Shown: piece after piece, positions 47,818-59,700 of the stretch
Layout: each line of letters starts with the position of its first letter
Position numbering within the stretch: the first letter of the stretch is position 1
Assembly (NCBI GenBank): GCA_030052745.1
Contig: JANBVO010000040.1
Span: forward strand, 248,001-312,000
Length of the DNA: 64,000 nucleotides
Direction of reading: 5' to 3'
Origin: Pleurostoma richardsiae
Taxonomy: Eukaryota > Ascomycota > Sordariomycetes > Calosphaeriales > Pleurostomataceae
Position numbers and translations under genes: made by a program
The notes under the pieces: model-generated
The model's database searches: none
The model's input: the letters and a program-made list of their open reading frames with translations, nothing else
What the model was told of the DNA's origin: nothing

Positions 47818-49181
47818 ATGACATCAATCATCAACAGCGACATCCGGGCGCTCAAGACCCCAGTCACGGCATGGTTCCCCGTCTAAGCATGCGGCCTGTC
47901 CTGCTCTAACATGCATCCAGCTCGCCGACCCGCGGGAAGCGAGCCATAAGACACCTCCAAAGTCCGTAACCACATTCATTATCTTGAGGCTTTGACTCAC
48001 TGCCGCAGTCAGGCGGCACCAGACGCCGGGATCACCATCTCGATCTACAACCCCGAGGCCGCCACCAGCAGACGCTGGAGGGAGTGCCGGCACTCCCTCC
48101 TGCTCTCTTCTGCCGAGACGTCTCGCAACCCCTTCTTCTCTACGGGCTGCATCTACGTCGAAGCCTATGATGAACTCTTCGCGACTTCGAACCTGCTGCA
48201 GTCGACTAGCAGCTCTGCGCTGCCCGTCATTCTCATCTCCCGGGTGAAGCTGCACCGCGACCGCGGGCTCCCCGACACCGACAGCGTCACCTCCGTCGAG
48301 TGGGCCAAGCTGCGTCCCCCACCCAGCATGCCCATGCCCGCCGGCGGGGTCGCCTGCGTGGACGGCGGGGTCGTCTTCTGTGCGCAGGGCAGCCTGTCCC
48401 CGGGCTCCGGGGGCCTGTTTCTCATGCCGAGGGGCAAGCCGCCCGAGCCGCTGGTGACGGGCTACTACGGCAGGGACTTCAATTCGCCCAACGGCGTCGC
48501 TCTGGCGTCGGACGGCGCGATGTGGTTCACGGACCCCTGCCACGGCTTCGAAAGGGATTTCCGCAAGAAGCCACAGCTGCCGTGCCAGGTGTACCGCTTC
48601 CACCCTGCTGAGGGTGGGCCGAGGGTGGTGGCGGATGGGCTGGGAAGGCCTACGGGCATCGCCTTCAGCCCTGATGGCGCTACGCTATACATCTCAGATA
48701 CTGATGCTCTGCGCGGGGATGGCAGCCAGGACTTGACCAGGTGAGTGGAGTTTCCTAGGCGTCTCCGGCGAAGCTTGCTTTCTGATGCGGTTTACAGGGC
48801 GGCTACGATATACGCCTTTGACGTTGTTTCGAGATCCGGCTCGCCCTTTCTTGTGAACAAGCGCGTCTTCGCGTATTCCATCCTCGGCATCCCTATGGGA
48901 CTTGTCTGCGGCAGGAACGGCAATGTCTACGCGGGGTGCGCGGATGGGGTGGAAGTATGGACTTCAGGAGGGAAACTGGAAGCGGTGATAAAAGTTCCCG
49001 GTAGGCTTGAGAAGGGAACATCATGTGGATGTTCTCGTCGCTAACTGGTTCAGTAGGAGGCGTGACAAATATGTGCTTTGGTATGACTGAGTTGGAGATG
49101 TTCCTCTGTGCGGAACAAAGCCTATGGAGGCTACAGTTTGGGGAGGAGGAAGAGGCTCCGATCAAGTGCGAGACTCCCTGA
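47818..49181 (+). CDS. SMP-30/gluconolactonase-like (lactonohydrolase-type) beta-propeller protein
   Basis: Secure exons are about 48013-48740, 48798-49000 and 49057-49181. A first exon 47818-47880 is tentative; with it the protein has 372 residues. The frame of the main exon has no ATG before its first homologous residues, so an upstream exon must exist. 47818 (MTSIINSDIRALK) joined through a weak GTCTAA donor to the CAG ending at 48012 keeps phase but is unproven. Family features are GCIYVEAYDELFATSN, the calcium/substrate region DFNSPNGVALASDGAMWFTD, GRPTGIAFSPDGATLYISDT and GLVCGRNGNVYAGCADGVEVW. These are the blades of an SMP-30/gluconolactonase/LRE-like propeller, as in fungal lactonohydrolases that open aldonate or pantoyl lactones. 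No signal peptide is seen. The substrate is unknown. Confidence 0.75.
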
Positions 49182-49783
49182 CTCTGTCCCAATCTAGACT
49201 ACGTAGAGGCACTCGGGGTAGCAGACAGAATCTCTCATGTAGCCTGGAGCTGGTTTGCTTTGCGCGGAGCCATAACATCGAGCAGGTGACGAGAAAAAGG
49301 TGATATACGGGTACTACTTAATTGCTGAGGAGCAATGCGTCCAAATGTAGATATAGTAGGCTGGCTTCAAGGGAACCATCCGTGCTAGACACGAACTCAC
49401 TGCGGCATATCAGAAAGTTTTCCTGCCCCCAAGCTTTCCTCAGTACTGCATCTAAACGCTTTCGAGATTGGACGTAAGCTACTATTGATAAATCCTGGTG
49501 ATATGTGTTCGAAAGCAATGATTGGCCCTGGATGTCGATGTGATGCTGCACGTTGAGGACGCAGGAGACATTGAAGTTATTTTCTACATGTGGTGCATAT
49601 ACGAGACGGAAAGGGTGTTCAACTATTAATTGCACCAGAGGCGGGCCTCCAGAACACTTGCCCCACCACGAGGTCGTACACTTTTAATGGAGACGCGCTT
49701 CTCGACGCGTCCCGAAAAGAACATTGTCTTCAGTTACCCGTAAACCAGTTTACAAATCCCTTTCAACCTAGACAGCCCGAGTT
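49182..49783. promoter_or_regulatory. Upstream region of thymidylate synthase
   Basis: 602 bp between the SMP-30-like stop and the thymidylate synthase start. It contains an ACGCGT hexamer and a related ACGCGC close to the start codon, listed separately. Short open frames on the minus strand are not supported. Confidence 0.6.
49693..49710 (+). promoter_or_regulatory. MCB-like elements (ACGCGC and ACGCGT)
   Basis: ACGCGC at 49693-49698 and the palindrome ACGCGT at 49705-49710 lie 74-91 nt before the thymidylate synthase ATG. ACGCGT is the MluI cell-cycle box bound by MBF (Mbp1/Swi6), first defined on the yeast thymidylate synthase gene CDC21. Confidence 0.6.
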
Positions 49784-50896
<1,113 letters not shown>

Positions 50897-51881
50897 TAGC
50901 TCTTGGTGCGATCGAGGACGATTCACTTCCTCGCAGCGTAAGACAGCGAGCTGAGCGCTACGAGGAGCAATGAGGTTATGGCGGTTATGCGTTTAATGTT
51001 TCCAGGGCCAGGCAGGATTCTCATGGAGGGGCGCTAGGGATTGCATTTGGGATTTTGACATTCTGGCATTCCTTCGATAATGAATAGTGGTTTAACTTAT
51101 GCTTGAAGGATAGCTTGGGCAGAAACTTTGATTCACAGATCCTCAGCTGTGATACATATTTTTCCTTGATACACGGAACCGAACCACTCCGTCAGCGACT
51201 CGGGAATAGAAGGCGTGGAAGCTGTCTTTAATGCAAAGAAGCGAGGGACGGCATGATTCCCTCAAGGTGTCAATTGATGCAAGTGAGACCTGCGTTTACG
51301 TTTATGCATTCAACCGCATCCACGTCCGCCAATAGGAACTAACACGGAGAGCATTCCCCGCGAAGCCGTCCAATCAGAGACTGAATGTATTTCCGTGAGA
51401 GGCATGTGGTGACTGATAAATATCTTCGCTGATGTTACCCATAATTTCGTAGGTTCACGGCGAAATCGAGGGCGGGGGCGGGGTTATGCGGCATCTGCAA
51501 TATGCATCATTGAGTGGGGCCCTCCTCGCTCCAGCAGCCAGTCACCGCGCGCAGAATTGCCTGCCAAATCCGCTGGCCTGCCCTTTTTCTCTCATAACCC
51601 CCCAACCCTCCCGCTTTCCTCTTGCTCTCTGCCCTTTTCCACACCTGAGCCTCCTCGACGATTGCGTTATGAAAAATCTCGCACACAAACCCTCAATACA
51701 ACGATCTATTGCGACGCGTCCTCTTACCCGCCAATTCAATTCGGCCTCAACCCGCCCTTAACGCGTATCCATTGAATGCAGTATTCTTCAATAACAACAG
51801 GGAAATCGCATCTGAATCGCGGATTCCACAATCTGCTGAATTGAATATTCAACGGGAGTCGTGATCCAACCGTTGCCCACC
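50897..51881. promoter_or_regulatory. Region between thymidylate synthase and the ABP1-like gene
   Basis: 985 bp holding the thymidylate synthase 3' end and the promoter and leader of the ABP1-like gene. ACGCGT occurs at 51714-51719 and 51761-51766, both within 170 nt of the next start codon. A C/T-rich stretch (about 51585-51660) precedes them. No gene is supportable. Confidence 0.55.
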
Positions 51882-53075
51882 ATGTCGGAGACCGGCCCGG
51901 GCATCGCTCCTGGTCTCGCTCCGGGTCTTGATCCAAGCCTCACGCCCGACGTGACTCCTGGCGCTACTCCCGTTAAAGAGCGGCACTCACTCACTCTCGA
52001 CCAGCGACGTGCCCTGCGGCGCTGGGCAAACTCACAGACAGTGCGGCCTTCGCATAAGGCATGCATCGAGTGGTTCCAGAGTCAGTACAACCAGACTATC
52101 AGCCAGTCAACAGTCTCGCACTCGCTGTCGCCCAAGTACGCCCGCCTGGATGGTGACCCTCAGCTGTCCGGCTCGCGCCTGCGCTTCGGCAACTGGCCTG
52201 ATGTCGAGAAACTTGTCCTGCTGTGGCACCAGTCCATGGTCAACCAGGGCCGACAGCCTTCCAACGAGGAGCTGGCCGAAAAGGCAAAGTCCATCTTCAC
52301 TCAGCTGCCTCGGTATAAGGACGAGCAGGCACCTGAGTTCTCCCCCGGATGGATTCACCGCTTCAAGAAGCGGTACGGCCTGCTTATTCGTCGCCAACGC
52401 CGTCATGGTAGCGCGCCAAATCCCGCGGAGGACCTACCCTATCTTGTCGACACCGTCCCGCGCTTTATGAGCGTCAGCGCAGAGACGTCCCCAGCTGCTA
52501 TCCGCGATTCTGTTGCCCGCATCGTCGGCGTTGAGCCCAGCCTTGCAACCTGTGCGCGCGTCCGTGACGAGATCATGCGCCGCCTGGAGAATCCCCAGCC
52601 TCACTCCAACGGTCACCTCCCCCCAAACGGCGACCCGGCGGCCATGCCTGACGGTTCTGTCTACCAGGAGGAAGATCCGGAGGCCGTCCTGCAGGACGCG
52701 CTGCGCAGAATGCAGCAGGAGGAAGCCGAGGCCGAGGCCGAGGCTGCAGCTGTCCGCGAGGAGCAAGAGCGTGCGGAGCGTGGGCTCCCACCGCTCGGCA
52801 CTCCTCTCACGGCCCAGGCGTATGCCCAGCAAGCTGCTGCGTCACTGGCAACGCCCGTCCCCGCCGCACGTACGAGCGTCGCCCCGCCCAACGGCAGCAC
52901 TTCAGGCGCGCGGTACTCGTCGCACGCGGAGGACCTCACTCTGACCCCGATTCCGTCGGGCGGTCCCATCTCCGTCACAGACCGACCAGTCCGCTGCCCG
53001 TTCTGCGTCAATCAGCGCATGCTGCGGACCATCAAGGAGGCGGTGGAGCACCTCTCGACGCATGTGGTCGTTTGA
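51882..53075 (+). CDS. abp1: ABP1/CENP-B-like DNA-binding protein (domesticated pogo-type HTH protein)
   Basis: Single exon of 397 residues from the first in-frame ATG (MSETGPGIAPG). After a Gly/Pro-periodic N-terminus (residues 5-30) comes the fission-yeast ABP1-type N-terminal helix-turn-helix (HSLTLDQRRALRRWANSQ, CIEWFQSQYNQTISQSTVSH). A second, Tc5/CENP-B-type HTH follows (WPDVEKLVLLWHQSMVNQG, SNEELAEKAKSIFTQLP, FSPGWIHRFKKRYGL). The DDE catalytic domain of pogo transposases is absent. The C-terminus is disordered with a glutamate-rich coiled segment (MQQEEAEAEAEAAAVREEQE) and ends in a single C2H2-like finger, CPFC-X14-HLSTH. In S. pombe, Abp1/Cbp1 binds replication origins and centromeres and silences Tf2 elements; the role here is inference. 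It is a host gene derived from transposase parts, not a mobile element. Confidence 0.85.
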   Translation: MSETGPGIAPGLAPGLDPSLTPDVTPGATPVKERHSLTLDQRRALRRWANSQTVRPSHKACIEWFQSQYNQTISQSTVSHSLSPKYARLDGDPQLSGSRLRFGNWPDVEKLVLLWHQSMVNQGRQPSNEELAEKAKSIFTQLPRYKDEQAPEFSPGWIHRFKKRYGLLIRRQRRHGSAPNPAEDLPYLVDTVPRFMSVSAETSPAAIRDSVARIVGVEPSLATCARVRDEIMRRLENPQPHSNGHLPPNGDPAAMPDGSVYQEEDPEAVLQDALRRMQQEEAEAEAEAAAVREEQERAERGLPPLGTPLTAQAYAQQAAASLATPVPAARTSVAPPNGSTSGARYSSHAEDLTLTPIPSGGPISVTDRPVRCPFCVNQRMLRTIKEAVEHLSTHVVV

Positions 53076-54710
53076 AGGGCCCTCAGACATGATTACCTTA
53101 GAGCACCACGATCCTATATCCCAGCTTCACTATGGCTGAGGTCAGAACGGAGTTTTTTTGAGAGTTTGCTCTTGCTTTTGGACGGCGTTTCAGAGACGGA
53201 GGGATTCCGTTTTATTTCCAGACGAGACAGTGTCTGCATCGGTCTTCCTCCATGTTGCCTCGATTATGCAAAATATCATGTTCTGCTCTCGTGGTCTTGC
53301 GCTCGGCGGCCACAAACAGGCTAAGCAACCATCACTGGAAACTGCAATTTGGCCAGCAGGGCATGTCTGGGCATCGATTGAGGAAACGGGACCGGCTGGG
53401 GGAAAACTTCGCGCCCCCATATATACCCCAATGAAACATGGAAGTGGAATTCAAGGCGCGTTTACATCTGTGCAAAGAGTAACGTCGCTTGCTACCTTGT
53501 ACGATTAGATACTTTCTGAGACCATGTTGTTTTCGCCACACCTCCTGGCTTCTGGGGGCTCCCCCTTCTTGATATAGACCGGGAAAAATCGTCGTCCTCG
53601 ACGGAATGGAGGATACTATACCGAATGATCAAAGCGTATTCGCACGCATTGCTAGTGGATTCAAGGTACTTCGCAAACGAAACTGGTATTCTGCTCCTCT
53701 CCCATCCTTCTCAAAAGAACTATATCGGCAAAAGTCATTTCCTCGCTTCGTGAGATGCTTCTTGTTCTTTGTCCCCCCCAAGCAGGTAAAACTTTTCATC
53801 TTTCTCGAGAAGAGGTAATCGCTCCATATCGTTCCATGAACCAACCCTTCTCTCGCCCATGAGCTCTCCGGCACCGTCATCCTCTCCGAAGCGGTAGGTA
53901 TCTCAATAACCCCTGTATATCTTGCTGTCAACAGGTTCCTCCTCATGTCGGCGTTCCTCATTCCCCCCAGGGCCGCGGGAAGGGGATCCCACGATGTTGC
54001 TCTCATCCCCTCCTCCCGAAGCCGGATGCGAGACCACTGAGAAGCCCAACTCTCCTAAAGTATATCCAGCCTATATCAAGAGTTCCAAAAAGAAGACACA
54101 CGGCAAAGAGGCAAAGAAGTGTGTACCGAGAAAAGAAGAACAAACGGGGGAATAATGACAAAGAAGCATCTCAGCTAAGCCCCTAGATATCTCGTCGAAG
54201 AGTGACTGAGGAGAAATTAAGTAAAATCAGTCGCAAAACGGATGCTTAACAAAGGAGCCAAACAGCCACCACCTGGGCTGGTCCTCCACCGAGCTCATGA
54301 CCCGGTCCTGAATGTGACTAGCCTTGTACTCTCTCCCGCTCCCAGATACAGGATCTGAGAATCCGAGGCAAATGGTCCACGACAGGAGCCATCAAGGTCC
54401 CCGACATGGGCGGCTGATCAGGTTCGAGAACCCATACCAGCGAAATAAAAAGCGCCGCGACGATGAAGGTTATAGATCCAGCGGTCAACTTATGTTCGGA
54501 TAATCAACCAAACTCACGAGGCATCGTCGATCATAATGCCAAGACGGTCATACGCTTACGGGTAAGCCAAGCCTGTCTCTGGCCTAACCAACACGAAAGA
54601 GGGGTATTTGAAGATGATATATGCAACGGACGACGGCAATTCCCAGCGGAACGGTGTTCAATGATGCAAACAACGCGGCTGAGAATGCGCACTCTTCCTT
54701 GAGACCAGGC
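53076..54710. other. Convergent intergenic region of ABP1-like and BEM1 genes
   Basis: 1.6 kb with only short, unsupported open frames. It should contain both 3' untranslated regions. I see nothing else that I can name. Confidence 0.55.
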
Positions 54711-56720
54711 TTATACCTGCTCAATGTAGAGGAGCAGCTTGTCATTCCTCTGGAGCGCCATATCAAGGTCGTTATTGCTAATCATTGGCGGCCGATCGCC
54801 AGTTGCCTCGTCCTTGTATGATAGCTGTATCTGCTCCGTTGCTGGTATCTTCAGCCTCTCGCGGATCTTCTCATAAAGATCTCGGAACTGGATGTCCGTC
54901 GGTACCCGGATTGCAATCAGGTCACCGTTGAAGCTGAGTTTAACCTTCATTGCGTTGAGCCCGGGGGAAAGTGACGTCTGCGACGGTTGCGAGAGTGACG
55001 AGACCTGACGAGTCATCGGTGGCTGACCGTTCGGGCCCCTCTGTGCGGGAGCGGCAGATAGCCCAGCGTAGCCGTTACCGTTGCTGTTCAAATTGTTTCG
55101 TGACGACTGGCGGGACGCACCGTCTCTCGGGGAATCTGTTGAGGATGGTTGAGACCCGCCCGACAGACGGTAATCCTCGCCCTGGGTGTTCGGGTCGATC
55201 TCATAATCACCCTCCCGAGGGGCAAAGAACTGCTTCACAAGATTGCACCGTGAAATGTACTGCGGCTGGGCCAGCAGATTTTTGACATATGCGTCCAGGT
55301 TGTGCAGCCGGCCTTCCGTAATAGCGTCCGTAACGTAGTTGACGGGGCCGGGCATATAAGGCAGTGTTCGCTTCTGTGTACCGGTGTTGCCAGCCTCGGC
55401 CGGGAATTCCGTCAGGAGGGCAATCTGAAAGTCGTAGAAGTCCTCGTAATATCTCGACAGCTCCCAGTGCCTCCCATCCTCCAGCACGGCCTCGATCACG
55501 AACCAATACTTCTCCTCGGCAAAGCAATAACGGGGAATCCGCGCCTCGATCGGGGCGAACAATTGCGAGCTGGACTTCGCCGCATACGGGTTCGCCTGTA
55601 TCTGGCTCTGGTTCTGGGTGTTACGTTGCGAATTGTATCCGGGCTGCGATGAAAAGAATTAGTCTCTAACTCTGCGCATCTCTGTGGTGCAGTGTCCTCG
55701 CGGTGACTTACCAAGTTGCCGCCATTCGCCTGACTTGCACGAGCTGCTGCGGAGGGCTGCTGCTGCAAGCTCATACGATCCAAGCCCTGCTCGATCCCCT
55801 GGGTGGGAGCTGCTCCGCCCTCAAATTTGCCCAATGTGATGCTGCTGTTCTTATAGTCGGCGGCCATCTTCTTCCACTCCTCGACCCTAGGGATACCCGC
55901 TCGTCGCACAGCATCCTGAGGGTTTGGGACTGGCGTGTTTGTTGCCATGTCGCGAATTTCGATAAATGACACCGGAATCAACCCAGGACCACCCAGTCTC
56001 CCGATCGGCTTCGCCACAAACCACTCTGGATTCGACTGCGCAATGACAATAATGGCCTCTCCTGCTTTCGCTTCCAGCTCATCCGCTCTTTCCGCCTGAA
56101 AGTCGTACATGACGATTCCATATACCATAGCGCCGGACCTGCTGGCAGTCTTCGAGCTCCTCGAGCTCTGCGCGCCTGGTGTCGTAGATGATGTCTCCGC
56201 ATACCCAGAGTCATGGTCCGGGTTCTTCGTCGCAGGCGGCCTCCCGGAGTCGGATTGTGCGCTGTCTCGCTCGGTACGGCCGAGGGCCTGAAAAAATGCT
56301 ACAGGCACCAAGCCCCGAGCATCGGGAAGCGCTGGGTTGCATGCCTCATACCAGTCTGGGTCGTTTTCCCGGCCGATAACGTGGAAAAAGTCGCCGCGTG
56401 AAAAGCTCAACTCCTGGCTAGATTGTGCCTCGTAATCATAGAGCGCTCGAATGACCTGGCGGCACCTCCGGCGTCAGCATTATGCATGGGCAAGGAGTTT
56501 GAGAGAACCAGGGGTATCCTTCGCGTGTAGCCCTTCCGCTATCGCTACCCGCCTAGCAATAACAGATGGGCGAGGACGGCGAGCTGTTCTAGAATGAGTG
56601 TCGGTTACGCACCTTCTTGGGAGGGACGATAGCAACGGCAGACTTCGGGGCAATAGATATATGCGGCTTGCTTTCTTTATCCCCCTTGATTGATCTCCGA
56701 AGTGCCTGAAGGACGCGCAT
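54711..56720 (-). CDS. bem1: Cdc42 polarity scaffold Bem1/Scd2 (SH3-SH3-PX-PB1)
   Basis: Three exons, 56720-56613, 56455-55712 and 55643-54711, all phase 0, giving 594 residues. Bem1 binds Cdc42-GTP, its exchange factor Cdc24 and PAK kinases at the hyphal tip and in the NADPH-oxidase (Nox) network. Exon 1 gives a basic N-terminus (MRVLQALRRSIKGDK). The first SH3 domain is at residues 37-96 (VIRALYDYEAQSSQELSFS). The second is at about 148-205 (YGIVMYDFQAERADELEAK, PEWFVAKPIGRLGGPGLIP). The PX domain lies at about 312-425 (ARIPRYCFAEEKYWFVIEA, YYEDFYDFQIALL, RTLPYMPGPV). The PB1 domain closes the protein (516-594; MKVKLSFNGDLIAIRVPTD, SYKDEATGDRPPMISNNDLD). This order is diagnostic. Introns are 157 and 68 nt. 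Confidence 0.96.
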
Positions 56721-59700
56721 AGTGGTCAGTTCGTCGACTCGAGACAAAGTGCGCGACAATGATTCAGAGTGAAGATTAAACTGGGAAAGCCAAGCGGCAG
56801 AAGGCTGGAAACCCCGGCGAACAGCCTGCAGGCCGGATCGGTCGGGCGGGAGAGGGCAAAGAAGGCTGGCAAAATATTGCTGACAGGTTCGTAGATGAGT
56901 GCAGAGGGGATATAGGACGTGGGAGAGGGGAGCGCGCCTTGGAGGCAGAAAGAGGGGACGGGGACGGGGGCATGGGCCGAATGACGCACCTTCATCGTGA
57001 TGCACTTCCTCTCTTACTTACTTGCCAGGAGGCAAATTGTAAGTCGTTACTCAAGCGAGACAACTTGATTCTGATTACAAGCCACGCCGGTGAATCCAAG
57101 ACGGTCAAGCCTGAGGTTACGCCAAAACCTCCCAGGCGCTCCTGCCGTCGGGTGACTGTGAATCAGTGCAACCGTAGGAATCGCGGGTATTCGCGAGCGA
57201 GCGGCCGCGGGCGACAGATTGCTGCGTGGAATTATTCCAGAGAGCAGCAGGCTGACCAGAAGAGGAACAGTTCCTTGGATTAGACAGCAAGGTACCGTAC
57301 AGCTGCCGTATGCCGAGATCGTTTTGAGGCGTATCGCGTTGTCGGTCGCTGGGAGCGGGGAGCAGAGTTTCGCCGGTGCGGCCTCGTCAAAACGTTGTTT
57401 TTGGAACTTTGCACAGGCGATCGCTGTCCGACGCGGCTAGTCCGACTTGCTTTGCAACGGTTTCTGCTCGAAGAAGTATGCCTTCCTCTTCGAGGTAGGG
57501 GCGCAGGCACCAGATGCTACGGTCCTTGTGGTTATTTTGGGTCAGGCGAGGCTTTCTCCTTTGTCTTGCTGCGCTCCTTCCTTCGCTTTGTCTCCCGTGC
57601 CGGGTGTAGTCGATTCCCCTATTGAACCGATCTAAGTCGCTTGTCGTCGTCGTCGTCGCGGGCGAAATAAAGGGGTTTGTCGCAATTGGGATGTCGCGTC
57701 TCGGGGGGTGGTGATTCGCCTGCTTTTCACTTTCTTCTCCTTGAGAAGCGTGGAGGGAGGAAGAGGAGGAGCAGCAGCGGAACTCGGGAGGGATTGGCGC
57801 TCGCGGCGTCGAGCTGGGCTGGCTGGCTGGCTGGCGGAATTGGGGGGGCCCAGTGGAGGGAGGGGAAGTAACGGGCGGGATGGAAGAGAGTGGAATAAAA
57901 GCTGGGATTTGCCCGTTTGGATGGGGTACAGTCAATGGTACCTCGCATGGGTCAAGGGTCTTGTTTGTGTGTGTGCGCCAATGTGTGTGGGTGTGGTGTG
58001 GGTGTGGGTGGAGGTGAAGGTGGGCGGGCGGACGTGACGGGCAAAATCCACGGGGTCCAGTCCGTCCAGCGTCTACGGTGTGGTGCGGGAAACATCGAAG
58101 GCATTGTTGACATTGCTTTGCTGAGAGAGGTGACTTGAGACCTGCCCGCCTACTCCGTAGGTAGGTACTTTTTCGACAGTTGTGCCTTCCAACTCTGAAA
58201 TACACCGTCACTTCCACTTCCTCTTCCACTTTCTCGCGACTTTCCACATTGAGACTCGAAGGAGGCAATGTACCCGTAAGGTACCTCCAATCGACATCAC
58301 CCGTGTGGAAAGAGCGAGTCTGAATCAATCCACGGGTCGCTGAGTGCAGGGAGGTACTGTATGTACACCGGGACGCCGACTATCATCACAGCCTGGATTT
58401 TGAGTCCTTACACCGATACCTGCATGAGAAGACGCCATCATTGCCTTTACGAGCCTCGTCCCGACGGTAGCAAACAATAACACCAATATGCAATCCATTG
58501 CACGACCACCAGCAGGAGCCGGCATCGTCCTTCTACCACCATAGTATGTAGGTTAATTGACTCGGCATCCCGAATGTACCGCGCACTACATCAGCTGCAC
58601 CACTTATTACCTATCTGGCTGCATCTGCGGCGCCGGGCCACTTCCGCGCCAGGAATCCTACATACACTACCAGGCCGTCGAGGTTCATCGTAAGTTGCTT
58701 CCGGCCCCCGCTGTCCACCGGCCCACCTCTTTGCTTGCTCGTCCCGCTCCTGGCAATCACCGCTGTGCGTCGATGCCGTCTCCTGGCCACAGCCGGGGAC
58801 ACTGCATCGCTAGCTGGGCAGGCTGGGTAAGCTGGGCTTCTAGTAGCGTTACCGTGCAGCTCGAATCTGGCGAGAACCGGACTGCTGGATGCGTTGCACC
58901 ACCGTACAGTATGTACGGCCTCCACACATTTCTGCAGGACGAAGGGGAAGCCCTGAAGCCACCAGATGTTATGTGGGCCTGACCTGACCCGTGGATATCT
59001 CGACAGGCGCCGTAACGAGCCAAGGGTCATCGTCTTACGGGAACATCTCTTCAGCCTCCATCGCGCCAGAAATTCCCTCTTGCTCGGTGACATGCAACAG
59101 GTGCCAGCCAGGACGTCATGTCGAGTCCGGAAATGCATAGTTAGTCCATGCAACTCGAGTGCGACACTACTGCATAGGTCCCATCACCCGTCAAGCAAGC
59201 AAGCATGCCTACCATCTTGTCGTCCTCTAGTGCACCCTTGTGCCCCTCATTTCCACCGACGCCCCATTCATGCAGAATGAAGGAGACACGGGTATGGACT
59301 CCGTGCAAAAAGTCCGTGCCGGAAAGCGATGCGGGAGGCCGCTTGCTTATCGATTGACACCAGTCTGGCACGGATCTTGTTCATCCAGTTCGATCCGTTT
59401 GGCCAGCACGAACGGTTACGGGCGATAGTCATCGGTCCGGATCGAGATGTCTGTTCTCGTAATGGAAATGAAGTGGTGAAGATCACAAAGCTGCCAACTA
59501 AATCCAGACAGCAGTCAGCTGCTCGTCTAGTTAACGGGTAGACAATTCCCAGGGACCCTTCAATGCTGCCCAAAGACGAGAATCATACACAACGTCTCGC
59601 GACGCACACGCCAGAAGGCAAGCGAGATGTTGGCCGCTACCCCCTGCCGCCCCCTGCTCGGTAGGATGACCCGGCTCAAGCCTGCAATATCAGAACCCAG

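Noticed and set aside
47824-48603. 260-codon antisense frame over the SMP-30-like gene
   Set aside because: It is a shadow of the GC-rich coding strand; the plus strand carries clear family motifs and consistent splice sites.
57387-58328. 314-codon open frame on the minus strand upstream of BEM1
   Set aside because: It opens with a non-ATG codon and is dominated by low-complexity Pro/His/Thr/Ser from the GT-rich tract; it looks like BEM1 leader or promoter DNA.
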